Shown: in pieces, positions 48,699 to 59,675 of the stretch | How the letters are laid out: each line of letters begins with the position of its first letter | Numbering within the stretch: position 1 is the first letter of the stretch | NCBI GenBank assembly: GCA_029531795.1 | Contig: JAPEIS010000002.1 | Coordinates: 2,976,001-3,040,000 of the forward strand | DNA length: 64,000 bases | Source of the DNA: Sclerotinia nivalis | Taxonomy: Eukaryota; Ascomycota; Leotiomycetes; Helotiales; Sclerotiniaceae | Direction of reading: 5' to 3' | Notes under the pieces: model-generated | Seen by the model: the letters and a program-made list of their open reading frames with translations, nothing else | Told to the model about the DNA's origin: nothing | Database searches by the model: none | Made by a program: the position numbers and the translations under genes

Positions 48699-51600
48699 TT
48701 TCTAGGCTAGGTAAATAAAAGTAGATTTGTGAAGAGGAAGGAAAGTTCTTGTTTCTGCATAATCAATATATGAATAGAATTTCTTTGTTTTGAAAAAAAA
48801 AAAAGGGGAAGAAATTTCTATTTTTTTGGTTTGCAAACAAAGAAAGTATAACTTCGTTTTCAGCATGGTTGGTAGAGGGCAGGGATTCTTTTGTAGTTGC
48901 ACCAAAGGCAGCTGATAAAAAGATACCTACAAGACACTTCACCTACCTATTCCTCTACTGATTAAACGAGCATCTTCCAAATTTAGAACTTCTATTGTTA
49001 GACATAACTTATGGCTTAAACAATTTATGATTCCTTTATTAGAAGAGTACGGTTGCACACCACGGTTTGCAAGAGACAAGTATGTGATGTAATTACGTGC
49101 CCTATTCCACGTACAATGTTCCGTCGGACATAACATTGGTACGACCCCGGCATTACATGACTATGCTGAGGCCTTGGGACCTTAAGCTCAGTAGCTAGGT
49201 GGTTATTATTACATCTCACGCTGATTTTCGGGAGTGATATTTGGTTGCTAAAAACTTTCCAACCCACACACCCGGATCATCTGGCTAGATGAAACAAGCT
49301 AAAGATTCAAAGCCGGCATAATCACCACAGTTCCAGGACATTCCAACATCCGAGAACTACCCAGACAATCAAAAATGGAATGCTCATACTGGCCAGCCCA
49401 AGTTCAAAACATTCAAAGGCTAATCAAATGTCTAAAGTCGGCGGGGATGGCGCAAACAAACTTACAGCGCCACAAACGCACGCACATCCAACAACAAAAG
49501 AAGCATAAAACCAACAACGGCAACGGACCGAAAACTTTCCGCTGGGAACCACACAACCCCTTTTTACCCCTCATCTCCAAACCAATTCAGTTTCATCCTT
49601 GCTCGCATGTCCCGTAAGATCAAGAATAGAAGCTTCCAAATATGCCAAAACTCGAGCCGTGCATCCGATCATTTGGAAAGAACAAAACTTTTTGTCTTCA
49701 GTAATCAAATGATTGCGCTCTCTTACTTTATGAGAAAAGTTTCGGTGTGGGTGTACGAGAACCGTGAAAGAAGAAGTACAGAAGTGATCCCACATGTTCT
49801 CTTTGCATGTCTTGTAACACGTGCCACGGCATCCGACGCCAAAATAATTAAACTTCTTTGATGCATTGCAAGCAAGGGGTTATTATTGTGCATGCATGTC
49901 ACGCACGTTTTGCGGTTCCCTCTTTTTTTTGGATGCTTATTTCATCTTAAGCCGGGAGGACACGCAGCGCACGTACCCCTCTTATCGCCGACATTTGAAA
50001 TGCTTAGGTAGGTATTTGAAAGTAAGTTTTCGAGTTGAGGCTTCTTAGAAAGAAGCTGTGGAATTGTAGGTATGAGTAGGGAAAATAAGTTGTGCAGGAG
50101 AGGTGTCAGGTTGTGTAAGCGCCAAAGGACAATAGAGTGAGTGTTGTTAACCGCAAAGATTGGTTTGAACACCACATACGCATGGTGATTGGCGACATGT
50201 GGAAAGGAATAATGAGCCCATTTTCAAATGAGTGTGATGAAGAGATTTGTAGTTGTTGTCCTGGAATTTGAGTTGTTGATATACTGTATCTCTCGTCAAG
50301 GTTTAAAGACCAGGCGGAGACTATGATCGGATGGCTTTCTCGGGTAGAAGATTTGCAAGATAGAGTTCTGAATGGGCAAAAGAGGCGAGAGAATAAGGTG
50401 ACACAGGCGGTTTGATGACAAGGGGAATTCTGGTAAGGTGGAGATACGGTGAAGAGAGAGTTTTGACAGCAGTGGTGGGGACATTATTGAGAACGGACGT
50501 TTGATGATGGAGTAAAATATATCCAGGATGGATTTAAGGGCCAACAATATTCCGAATGAGATCTTTCCAAATCAAAAGAAAATAAAATTAATTGGTTAAG
50601 TGAAGACTTGGCTTCGACCGTCTTGTCATCTCAACGTCGTCCCGGAGAAATATGTACGAGGTGTGTGTGTATTTAAGATTTGTAGAATAGAATAGAGGAA
50701 GAGGATAAATGGAAAGTGCCATTCTGTTTGACATGAAGATCCAAAAGAACCGGGATAGTGGAGATGTTGTTGTGACATCGATGTAGCTTTGAGGCAACTC
50801 CCAAGTATACGTATCAAAGTTATGCTATATCAAAAAATGGATTTCTTGGCTTAACAAGTCTTGTCCTTTCATAAAGAATTGGAGACGGAAGTATTCTTCC
50901 CAGCCACGTTTGTCGCCAATATCCAATATCCAACATCTGGTTTTTCTGTAGCCTTTGAAGGAATATAGGTAATCTTCGGTGTCGGGAATTGATTTGAAAC
51001 ACGGGGCGTACAGAAACACATCCTCGTGATGGACTTTTTATAGAAGCGGTGTAAGCAAATCATGATGATGGATGATGATATGGTAATGATGTTGAATTAA
51101 TCACACATGTGGTCCCGTTGTTACTTATTATTACTTATTACTTCAAGATTAAGGTTATGCGTTGTCCCAATGAAATGATTTTTGGTTGGTATACCAATAA
51201 AATGTCTTGGCTTATCTACCTAGTAAGTGTTGAACTCTTCTATCCTCATATCCTCATATCGTCAAATCCGGCTTCCATCTAATATAGAATTTTCCTTCTA
51301 GATATAAAAGTACTTATCTACGGTATACGGAATATTTCATTGTCTCAACATCAAGTGGAAGAGCGGAATTGTTTAATCTGTACGTACATAGTAGGTATTA
51401 GATAGATACTTTTGGCCATATGCAGAGAAATCCCATTGCAGAATCATCCATCATCCACCATCCACCAAATACCTTGATATATCTTTACTCCGTAGTCTGT
51501 TGCAGCTTAGTAAAAGAGATCGTCCGTCTTCTTGCAGAACTTCGCCCCTCTTCTTCCCGAACTTATCAAGCCTCATCTAATAACATATCCAATACATTAT

Positions 51601-51737
51601 TACTGTGTAAGACTTACAAAGACTTACAATCCAAAAAATCTCACTGGTTTATTGATGGTAAATCTAGCTTTAAAAATCAGCCGCTGTGTTCACTACGGAG
51701 TACCTACTTATTACCCTTGATAAGTTCCAAATCTTCT

Positions 51738-51815
51738 CCCGTACCGTACCGTACCGTACCTTTGCCTTTACCTTTGCCTTTGCCTTTGCCTTTGCCTTTG
51801 CCTTTGCCTTTGCCT
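51738..51815. repeat. Pentamer GTACC and hexamer TTTGCC microsatellites
   Basis: Four copies of CGTAC/GTACC are followed directly by about ten copies of TTTGCC (first ones TTTACC/TTTGCC variants). Confidence 0.9.
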
Positions 51816-52126
51816 TAGCCTCGAACCTCCCCCAAGAAAATATCGAATAGACTTTGTTTGAAAGAAGAGGATCCCATTCTTGAATATCGATTCGATTTGA
51901 TTTGATTAAGCAAAAGGGTTAGCAAATACCAAGAGCCAAGAACTTCTATGGAGTACAAGAAAAGAAGCCACCAAAAAAACAATCCGAACGTTCAATGCAC
52001 AAGTGGTTCCATACATATACAACAGCTACTGAGTAGTTAGAAATTCTAACTACAACTCCAAGACAATCCGATATAACGAATTCCTTAACCTCTTCATGAT
52101 CAGGCACGGCACCATTCACAACAATT

Positions 52127-52170
52127 GATATGCATACATACCATACATACCATACATACCATACATACCT
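52127..52170. repeat. CATACATAC short tandem repeat
   Basis: The unit CATACATAC (9 bp) recurs about four to five times. Confidence 0.8.
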
Positions 52171-53765
52171 CACTGCCTATACCTTTCTTCTGTTTTGTGG
52201 ATATTGAATTGTATAGCATATGGGAAAGGAATTATTATCATCATTATTCTAACCAGCACAATACATTGAGTTTGTTTTTTCTTCCAAGTACTCGGTCATC
52301 GTTAAAACATTCAGCCTTCTTTCCAAACTTCCTCTTACCGTCGTCTCGGATTTAGCCTCATCGATCGTTAGCATAGTATCGTTTTATATCATCATATCAG
52401 CTCCATCTCCATCTGTTAGAGCGCGCCTACCTCGCAATTTCATCAAAACCCACAGTATAACCCGGCAAAAGACCCGTCCGTCATAATAAGTTTTGAAGAG
52501 AGGAACCCCCATCATCAACTGTAATCAAAGCACGGCCGTCTTCGTTGAAAAGCAATCAATCAATCAATAATAATTCAAGTAAAAGTAACCAAGAGTTAAA
52601 GCAAAAATAAATTGATTTGCTACAAGAGGAAAGGAATTCATTCTACCTAGGTTTATTACTCTCTCTCTTGTCCAGCTCTCTATTCTATCCACTAAAAGTC
52701 AATAATTCCTAAAGGGCCAAAAAGGAAAAAGGCAAAAGGGCAAAGGGACCGAACCAATCCAGAAATTCCTTTCTTTACTACTTGGACCTACTCTACCTAC
52801 CCAGGTCTATAATAGGTATTCACGACGAATCACTTCTCTTCTTTCACAACTCTCTTTCGACAACGGGCTTAACAACAACGATCTTGCGGTACAGTACAAC
52901 AACACCAAGCTCGACCATTCTTTCAATTCATCAATCACTGTTTTGGTCTAGCTTATCAAACAATTTGGTTTGGGATTGGAATTTAAGTTCTTATCAAAAG
53001 AAATAAATATATAAATATATAAAAAAAAGGGGGGGAAGAAAAAAGAGGTTCAATTTCAAAATTATATACAGTACCCTCAAATTTCTTAGCTACTAGTCAA
53101 CCAAAGCGCTTGGATTAGTTAAAATAGACCCGCGACAACGGCACACCAACCTTTTCCCTCTCCTGCTTTCATACTCGACCATCTCGATTCATAACCCAGT
53201 TAACTACCTACCCATTCACAACAAACCACGCACACGAAAGGGAAAATCTTCCATTGCACACACACACACTCTCTCACACACACTCACACACACAACTTCT
53301 CCTCGTTCATCGCTCACCACCCATCACATCACTCATCAACTCATCACTCATCACCCATCAAGAGTAATTCGAGTCGAGTCTCTTGATCATTTCAATTCTA
53401 TACGTAACACATTTTTCCGACGTTTGTACAATACTTTGGATTATCAATGACGATTCAGTGATTACTGTCTCACTTCTGGCTCGCGACATCTTCTTCCCTT
53501 TAAGATTTCAGCTTATAGTCCAACTTCACACCACTCATCCATTATACATCAACAAAGAGACCAAACATTCTCGAATACTTGCATTCGAAATCCGCAAGTA
53601 TCCTACTTTCACTCAGCTACCCCATCAATCCATCAAACTACATCGTTGTATTACGATAACATCTTAAATATAATCCCATCTTGTGGCAGGATCGCCTCCG
53701 AAATACTTTGATCGAAAGATAATCCCTTTTTTTTCATCAACCGCCGTCTGCGGATCAACTTCAAT

Positions 53766-55676
53766 ATGAGAGAAGTCAATTTCAGTATTCCAAATGTCAA
53801 TAAGGCTTCGGTCGGTATCACGACAGCTTTGTACGATCGTCGAGCCCTTGATTGTACTTCAACACTACCTTTGATCAATTCGCTCAATCATCTTGCCTAT
53901 CTTACCACTTCATCTGCCAGAATTAGAGATATCCTTACGGTCGATGGAGGTGTCGAAAGATTGGTCTGCCTTCTCAAGGCTGGGAGAAGCAAAGATATGA
54001 TGGATATGTGGAAATGGAATTTGGCATTCCAATGCGTTGTCAATATTGGTGTACGAGGCTCCGAAAACGTTCGAACCAGGGTCGTCGAAGCGGATATGGT
54101 TCCAGTTATTGCAACAATTCTCGATAATTACATCAAAGTGGTTGACAGATGCAGAGAGAAAGCCGAAGAAGCTAAGCAGAAAGCTTTACTTGAACATAGA
54201 CATCAGACCGGACGATCAGGAGACCATCGAAGTACACACAAGGGACCTTCCTTCGGCAATCGAGCATCACGATTTGAATCCGAATTTCGAGCATCAAGAC
54301 GTCAACCACCTCCACCTTCTATTGATATCCCCTCTAATTTCTCGGGTGCTCTATTGACGACTGGCTCAGATGCTATGGATATCACACCAACCGGGCCTCA
54401 ATTCGCTCTTACATCTCCTCCGGAGCGAACTACATTCTCCGTCCACAGACATCATCACCATCATAGAAACCAAGATGCGAGGCAGCATTTCTTGTCACCA
54501 CGCCATAATATTCAACCACTTGCGACTGCGGTCCCTTCTATGGATGCAGCTGATGGATTTAACATCAGACCTGTTAGAGATGTTGACCGTTTACCATCAA
54601 TGGTACCAGGATTCCAAGGCGGCCTGACATCTCAACCTGAATCTCCAACAACTCCTCTACCTCCTGCACAAATTCGGTCTCCTACTGTTCGGGCCACGTC
54701 AATGTCCGTCGGTACACCTCGATCACGGAGACGTCCATCCATTAGACATCAAGCTTCAACTGCTGCCGATACAGAAGACATGAACGCTGATAGCATGGCT
54801 TCTGATGAATCTGGTGAACCAGATATCACCGGTGTAAGCACGGCAGAAATTCAATCTACAAATGTCGATATTCAGGATGTTAATATGGATGAGAACGATA
54901 CTATGCTCACAGCCGTCGAAACACCACTTGGTCTTACCACTCCAACTGTTTCCGAAGCACAGGATGCCGGAACATTCAACATCACCCACCGATCTGCCAT
55001 TGATGGCAGCATGATTAATGACGCTACAACCCCAACTGGGCCGACAATCGGTCTCTCACCAGCTCAACCCACAACCGTTAATACACCTCCTACCATGCCT
55101 CCTACGACAATTCCTAGATATTTCTTAGATAGACCAACACCACCACAAGGACAAGTTTTGGCTGCTATGCCAAGGGATGAAGATGTATTAATGTCTCTTC
55201 AACTTTTAGCATACGTTTCCAAATACTGCAACCTAAGATCTTACTTTCAACAATCTCATCTCGTTCCAAAACTTAAGATAGGCTCCGAACTTCACCTACT
55301 TGATGTTGATGAGAATCTCTCTTCTAATGCTAATTCCTCAACCGCATGCTCCTCTCACTCTCACGATGACGAAGAAGAAGAATATTTACTACCAGACGAT
55401 TTCAATATTTTCCCATTGGTCGAAAAGTTCACCGTCAGACATCATAGTCAAGATATGCAATATTGGGCAGGAGTTGTCATGAGGAATTTATGCCGAAAGG
55501 ATGATGCTCGAGGAGGTATCAGACAGTGCGCATATTATCAATGTGGGAAGTGGGAAGAATATACCAGGCAATTCGCAAAATGTAGAAGATGCAGAAGAAC
55601 AAAATATTGCAGCAAAGAATGTCAAAAGAGTGCATGGGTATTTCATCGACATTGGTGTGTTCAAGCATCTCAATGA
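53766..55676 (+). CDS. samB: MYND-type zinc finger protein SamB/Mub1
   Basis: Single exon of 636 residues. The N-terminal 110 residues form an armadillo-like helical domain (LINSLNHLAYLTTSSARIRDIL, DGGVERLVCLLKAGR, WNLAFQCVVNIGVRGSENVR). A long disordered middle follows, rich in Pro/Thr/Ser with a His6-type run near residue 225. A second conserved block (EDVLMSLQLLAYVSKYCNLR, and FPLVEKFTVRHHSQDMQYWA) leads to a C-terminal MYND finger: C-AYYQ-C, CRRC, CSKEC and HRHWC at the very end. Yeast Mub1 pairs with ubiquitin ligase Ubr2 to degrade Rpn4, and Aspergillus SamB affects conidiophore and polarity patterning, so a ubiquitin-adaptor role in the cytoplasm or nucleus is expected. Order, length and terminal MYND all fit. 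The leader is probably long. Confidence 0.93.
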   Translation: MREVNFSIPNVNKASVGITTALYDRRALDCTSTLPLINSLNHLAYLTTSSARIRDILTVDGGVERLVCLLKAGRSKDMMDMWKWNLAFQCVVNIGVRGSENVRTRVVEADMVPVIATILDNYIKVVDRCREKAEEAKQKALLEHRHQTGRSGDHRSTHKGPSFGNRASRFESEFRASRRQPPPPSIDIPSNFSGALLTTGSDAMDITPTGPQFALTSPPERTTFSVHRHHHHHRNQDARQHFLSPRHNIQPLATAVPSMDAADGFNIRPVRDVDRLPSMVPGFQGGLTSQPESPTTPLPPAQIRSPTVRATSMSVGTPRSRRRPSIRHQASTAADTEDMNADSMASDESGEPDITGVSTAEIQSTNVDIQDVNMDENDTMLTAVETPLGLTTPTVSEAQDAGTFNITHRSAIDGSMINDATTPTGPTIGLSPAQPTTVNTPPTMPPTTIPRYFLDRPTPPQGQVLAAMPRDEDVLMSLQLLAYVSKYCNLRSYFQQSHLVPKLKIGSELHLLDVDENLSSNANSSTACSSHSHDDEEEEYLLPDDFNIFPLVEKFTVRHHSQDMQYWAGVVMRNLCRKDDARGGIRQCAYYQCGKWEEYTRQFAKCRRCRRTKYCSKECQKSAWVFHRHWCVQASQ

Positions 55677-56943
55677 TCATACCATTCACCAAAAATAACG
55701 GACGAACTTTTATTATTTGTAGCTATCAGCTATAAATTGACACAAGAGGAACCCGAATTCTATAATGTCTTTATGACACCAGCGACTCAATCGAGGTTTC
55801 TTATGTCAAATCATATCAACAACATCAGCATATTCCATGGCGTTTCTATTATCATAGGCGGTTTCAATACGATACCTCTGCAGCATGCAAATTCGAAATC
55901 AAGATGATTGATTTTCGTCGGCAATTTTTTCCATTTTACGCTTGTTTATCACATCCTCCAATAAGATTCATCTCAATTCGATTCGCAGCGGCATAAAAAT
56001 ATGAATATGATAGCATACGATTCGAATGATCAACGAATGGAGCACGAATTTCTTTTGTCATACCTTTTCTGGCATACCTTTTCCTTTTCTCGAGAATTCG
56101 ACTTACCTCTCGAAACCTTTTCATACAATACCAACCTAAAATGTTGGAAGGGGTAGGATGAAATGGTTTATGATATGTTATGATCATTGAAATTCATATC
56201 ATCACCACCTCTTTAACCAACATTACGCCACATTCCTATAAATCCCTCTTCTATCCTCGATCTAATCTTCTCTTGGGAAAGCTTCACTCGACTTGACTTT
56301 ATAATATTTTTCATTTGGATCTTCATGTGTGATGGGATAGGGAGTTGGACGACTTTGATTACGTCTTTGGGGATTTTCGAGTGGATGGCAGGGAGCGTTG
56401 ATGGTTTTGATGGAATGATTGAGATCGATGCATATGTTGGGCGAAAGTGAGAGGTGCAGTGGAGTTTTTTTTTAAGTATCTTTTACATGGTGCGCAAGAG
56501 ATATCACATTGGATTGGGGAATGAATGGGATAAGACGGAAAGAGAAAAGAGTGAATGGGGTTTGAAAGGCTGGAAATGGGTTGAGGGCTTGAAATGGGAT
56601 GATAGGGATGGGATGGAGATAGAGGTGAAGGAAGGGATGAAAGGACGGAAAGGAAAAGAAAGGACGGAAAAGAAAGGGAAAAGGGAAAGGGAGAATGAAT
56701 ACCATACCATATATCGCATAGTGCTTTTTTGGCAGGCGTGTAGGCAGAAGATGAAAATGGATACCAGATTAAGTTTATGACGCGAGTAATCAATCATAAT
56801 CATTGTCAAAAGAGATGTAATGTGATATGATGTATTGTGATGATTTGATGGGTGAATGAATGTATGAAAGAATGAGTGTATGAAAGAATTAGAGATGGGA
56901 TGAGATAAGATGTTGGAGCTGCACAAATGCGGAGATGTCATGG

Positions 56944-56980
56944 TGAATGGGATGGGGATGGGGATGGGGATGGGGATGTG
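56944..56980. repeat. GATGGG hexamer repeat
   Basis: About five to six consecutive GATGGG units. Confidence 0.85.
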
Positions 56981-57071
56981 AATATAAATGAAGGGGCTCG
57001 CTTCAGTTTAGTTAGGTAGGTAGGCTTGAATAGGTTTGGATAGGTTTGGATTTGGATTTGGATAGTGTGGT

Positions 57072-57158
57072 GTATTAGATATTAGATATTAGATATTAGA
57101 TATTAGATATTAGATATTAGATATTAGATATTAGATATTAGATATTAGATATTAGATA
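57072..57158. repeat. 7-bp minisatellite (TATTAGA)n
   Basis: About twelve perfect tandem copies of TATTAGA. Confidence 0.92.
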
Positions 57159-57290
57159 TGAATAGGAGAGATAGGGGAATCAATGATTTGGCACGAGAAG
57201 ATGGGTTTCTTTTGTTATGTTCTTCGTAATTATAGCTAGCTGGCTAGCGGGCTAGTTGGTTTGGTTGGGTGGGTGGGGAAAGTGGAATAG

Positions 57291-57430
57291 TGGAATGTGG
57301 AATGTGGAATGTGGAAAGTGAGGAGAGTGAGGAGAGTGAGGAGAGTGGGGAGAGTGGGGAGAGTGAGGAGAGTGGGGAGAGTGAGGAGAGTGGGGAGAGT
57401 GAGGAGAGTGAGGAGAGTGGGGAGAGTGTG
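57291..57430. repeat. Compound minisatellite: TGGAATG then 9-bp GAGAGTG(A/G)G
   Basis: Three to four GTGGAAT units lead into about twelve 9-bp units alternating GAGAGTGAG and GAGAGTGGG. The 9-bp unit shares GAGAGTG with the array at 9787-9908. Confidence 0.9.
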
Positions 57431-57836
57431 GAATGTGTGGAGAGGATGATGTCGTGGTATGGATGATGTGGTGATTTGGATGTGGTGATTTGCTGGGAGA
57501 GAGGTTTATGTTAGATGTTAAATTGTTATGTTATATTGGTTCTTGGGATTTGGGGTTTGGGTTTGGGTTTGGGAGAGGGGAGAGAGGAGAGAGGGGGTTT
57601 GGTGGATTGGTAGATTGGATGATTGGGGTTTGTTAAAGAATCGTCTGGCATAGTGGGTATAGTGGGCAGATGGGTAGATTTGAAACTTTTCATAGCAAAG
57701 TTTTAAGCTGAGGGGATTCTTTGAATTGGAAAGAACTATTACCATTGACACGTATTAAGAGTGAGCTTTCCAGCAGACAAAACTTTACACTGCAGTAGGA
57801 ATAGAACTGCAGCACAACATTCCAGTAGTACAGAAC

Positions 57837-59675
57837 CTAATTCTTTTCCTTCAGACGAAGATTAACAAGAACATCTTCCCCTTTCATGGGTGGCAATACC
57901 CCTAAAGCAAGCATGGTAGTATCAACCTTCGGAAATGTTTGAGCTGCACTACCATTTCCAGCACCATCTAGCTCAACCTCAAAACGAGTAAGGAATAGTG
58001 CTACACAAACAAGAATTTCCTTCATAGCCAGCCATCGACCGGGACAATGGGTGATTCCACCTCCAAAAGGTCGAAAGCTGTTACTTTTATTTAACTCCTT
58101 GTTTCTTAAAAAGCGATCGGAATCAAATTCCTGAACATTGGCACCGAAGACTAGAGGATCGAAATGCAATTGTCGGGTGGGCGCAAATACTTTGGCGCCT
58201 TTTCGCAGGATGACTTTTCCCATTTTAGTATCGGCTATTACGTCGCGTACAGTGACTGATGATGTGTTCATGCGAAGCACTTCTTCGTATACGGCTACAA
58301 GATGAGGACATGTTTCGAGACGGTTATCGAGATCTTCTAATCCCATCGCTACGGCAGGTTCGACCTCGGTGAGAATCGATTTGTATAGTGTGGTGTCGAA
58401 GAGAATGTAGGATAAAACCCAAAATAAATGTTTATATGCATTTCCATTGATACTAAATGGATTTCATTCGTGAGCACTAGCATGCTATTTTGACATTCAT
58501 CAATTTCGTAGTCTAGAGTAGCAAAGCGCAGAACTTAACACGGAGTAACTTACGTCCAAAACAGCCCAAAGAAAAAAAAAGCTATATCCCCCTCACCAAT
58601 TCCCGCACCCTTTAATTCATCCTCCAGCGCATGAATTATCCACGCCGCATCACCCCTCCGCTCGCTAGGAAGTCGAATATAGCGAAGCATCACCTCACGA
58701 ATTTCATCTTTCGCATCATACACATCCGGCGCCACGAATCTCGGAAATTCATAATTCATTTTCCAGCTATTGTCGTCGAATTTGCGAAAGATGGCGCTGA
58801 GATTGGGTGCGATTTCATAGAGAATATTACCGAATACTGCGGTCGATACGGGTTTTACCAGGACCTCGTGACAGAATGCTAAAAGGGAGATTTTTTTTGT
58901 GTTTTCCTTGTTTGGGATGACGGTTTTTGGTGATAGTTTTTCCCATTGAATACTTTCGCTGATCTTCATTTGGATAGTGGTTGAAGATGTCCACCAGGTT
59001 GAAGTTGCTGTTTGAAGAAATCCTCACCGGCGTGCGCAAGAACTTTCTTTTGGCTTTTAGCCTGTTTCGTGAACATAATTTCGATAGCTTCGGGGGTCAC
59101 ACCTTGAAGAAATCTTGGATGAATCCATCGAATGTAAAGGTTGATGTGCTTTTGTATGGTGTTGGTAAATCGTCCGGGTTCGTGATGACGTATATTTGCT
59201 GGCCCATGATTGTAATGGTAAATGGCTCGCGGGTATTGCTAAAGTATTCTCTGAGAGGAGTTAGAGTGTGATACGATAATGCGGAAACGTGGCGTTGAAT
59301 AGGTTTACCTTGCTATTTTGAATAAGCCTTGACTATCTTTCAGAAACGCCGGTGCTTGGCTTGTAGCATTGGTTAGTAAGGCGAAGAGTATACAGTGAAG
59401 ATAAATAATCACCAAGTACTGGAGTAACAATTAGCATATCAAGACGTAAACCGGCCGAGCGAGAATAAAAATGTACCTGGAATGAGATACGGGTATTCCT
59501 TTGGATCATCTGGATACAGTGCTGGCTTCAATGTAAATCTCCAGAATCTCTATGTTGTCCACGTAATTATGACAACGAAGAAGGCTGAGTGTACGTAAAA
59601 GGGGTTCGAGGTGTGCTCATTACCAACGTGACCAAGATACTGGCTCAGAAAGTGGTTAATTCTTTCGAGGAACAT
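57837..59675 (-). pseudogene. Disrupted cytochrome P450 gene
   Basis: Minus-strand pieces 59675-59477, about 59354-59309, 59250-58554 and 58452-57837 line up as a microsomal P450. They comprise an N-terminal membrane anchor (PFYVHSAFFVVII), the PFTITIMGQQIYVITNPDDL strand, HAGEDFFKQQL, the I-helix region ending in FGLFW, the K-helix E-x-x-R (YEEVLRM), and the heme loop FRPFGGGITHCPGR with the ligand cysteine. Three lesions are visible: an in-frame TAG at 59550-59552, and two apparent one-base losses, at about 59102-59106 and 58969-58971, both in short homopolymers (GG, AAA). Splice limits near 59355-59476 are uncertain. Conserved motifs are otherwise intact, so decay is recent or the frameshifts are assembly errors; the TAG would need its own explanation, for example an intron with an atypical donor. 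The loop resembles fungal CYP7/CYP8-like P450s; substrate unknown. Confidence 0.72.

Larger units (their letters stand above)
48699..53765. other. Long intergenic region with simple repeats and the SamB leader
   Basis: About 5 kb without a supported gene. It contains poly-A near 48795, (CGTAC)n near 51738-51760, TTTGCC hexamers at 51762-51815, CATACATAC repeats at 52127-52170, and a CA/CT-rich tract near 53255-53300. The last kilobase is probably promoter and 5' leader of the SamB gene; a 4-codon upstream ORF starts at 53447. Confidence 0.5.
55677..57836. other. Intergenic region dense in minisatellites
   Basis: 2.2-kb spacer between the 3' ends of SamB and the P450. From 56.9 to 57.45 kb it is almost entirely tandem repeats (listed separately). 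Long open frames through them only translate repeats. No gene recognised. Confidence 0.55.

Noticed and set aside
57269..57466. Acidic Glu-Ser repeat open frame
   Set aside because: It is only the 9-bp GAGAGTG array read in one frame; no splice sites or conserved flanks.
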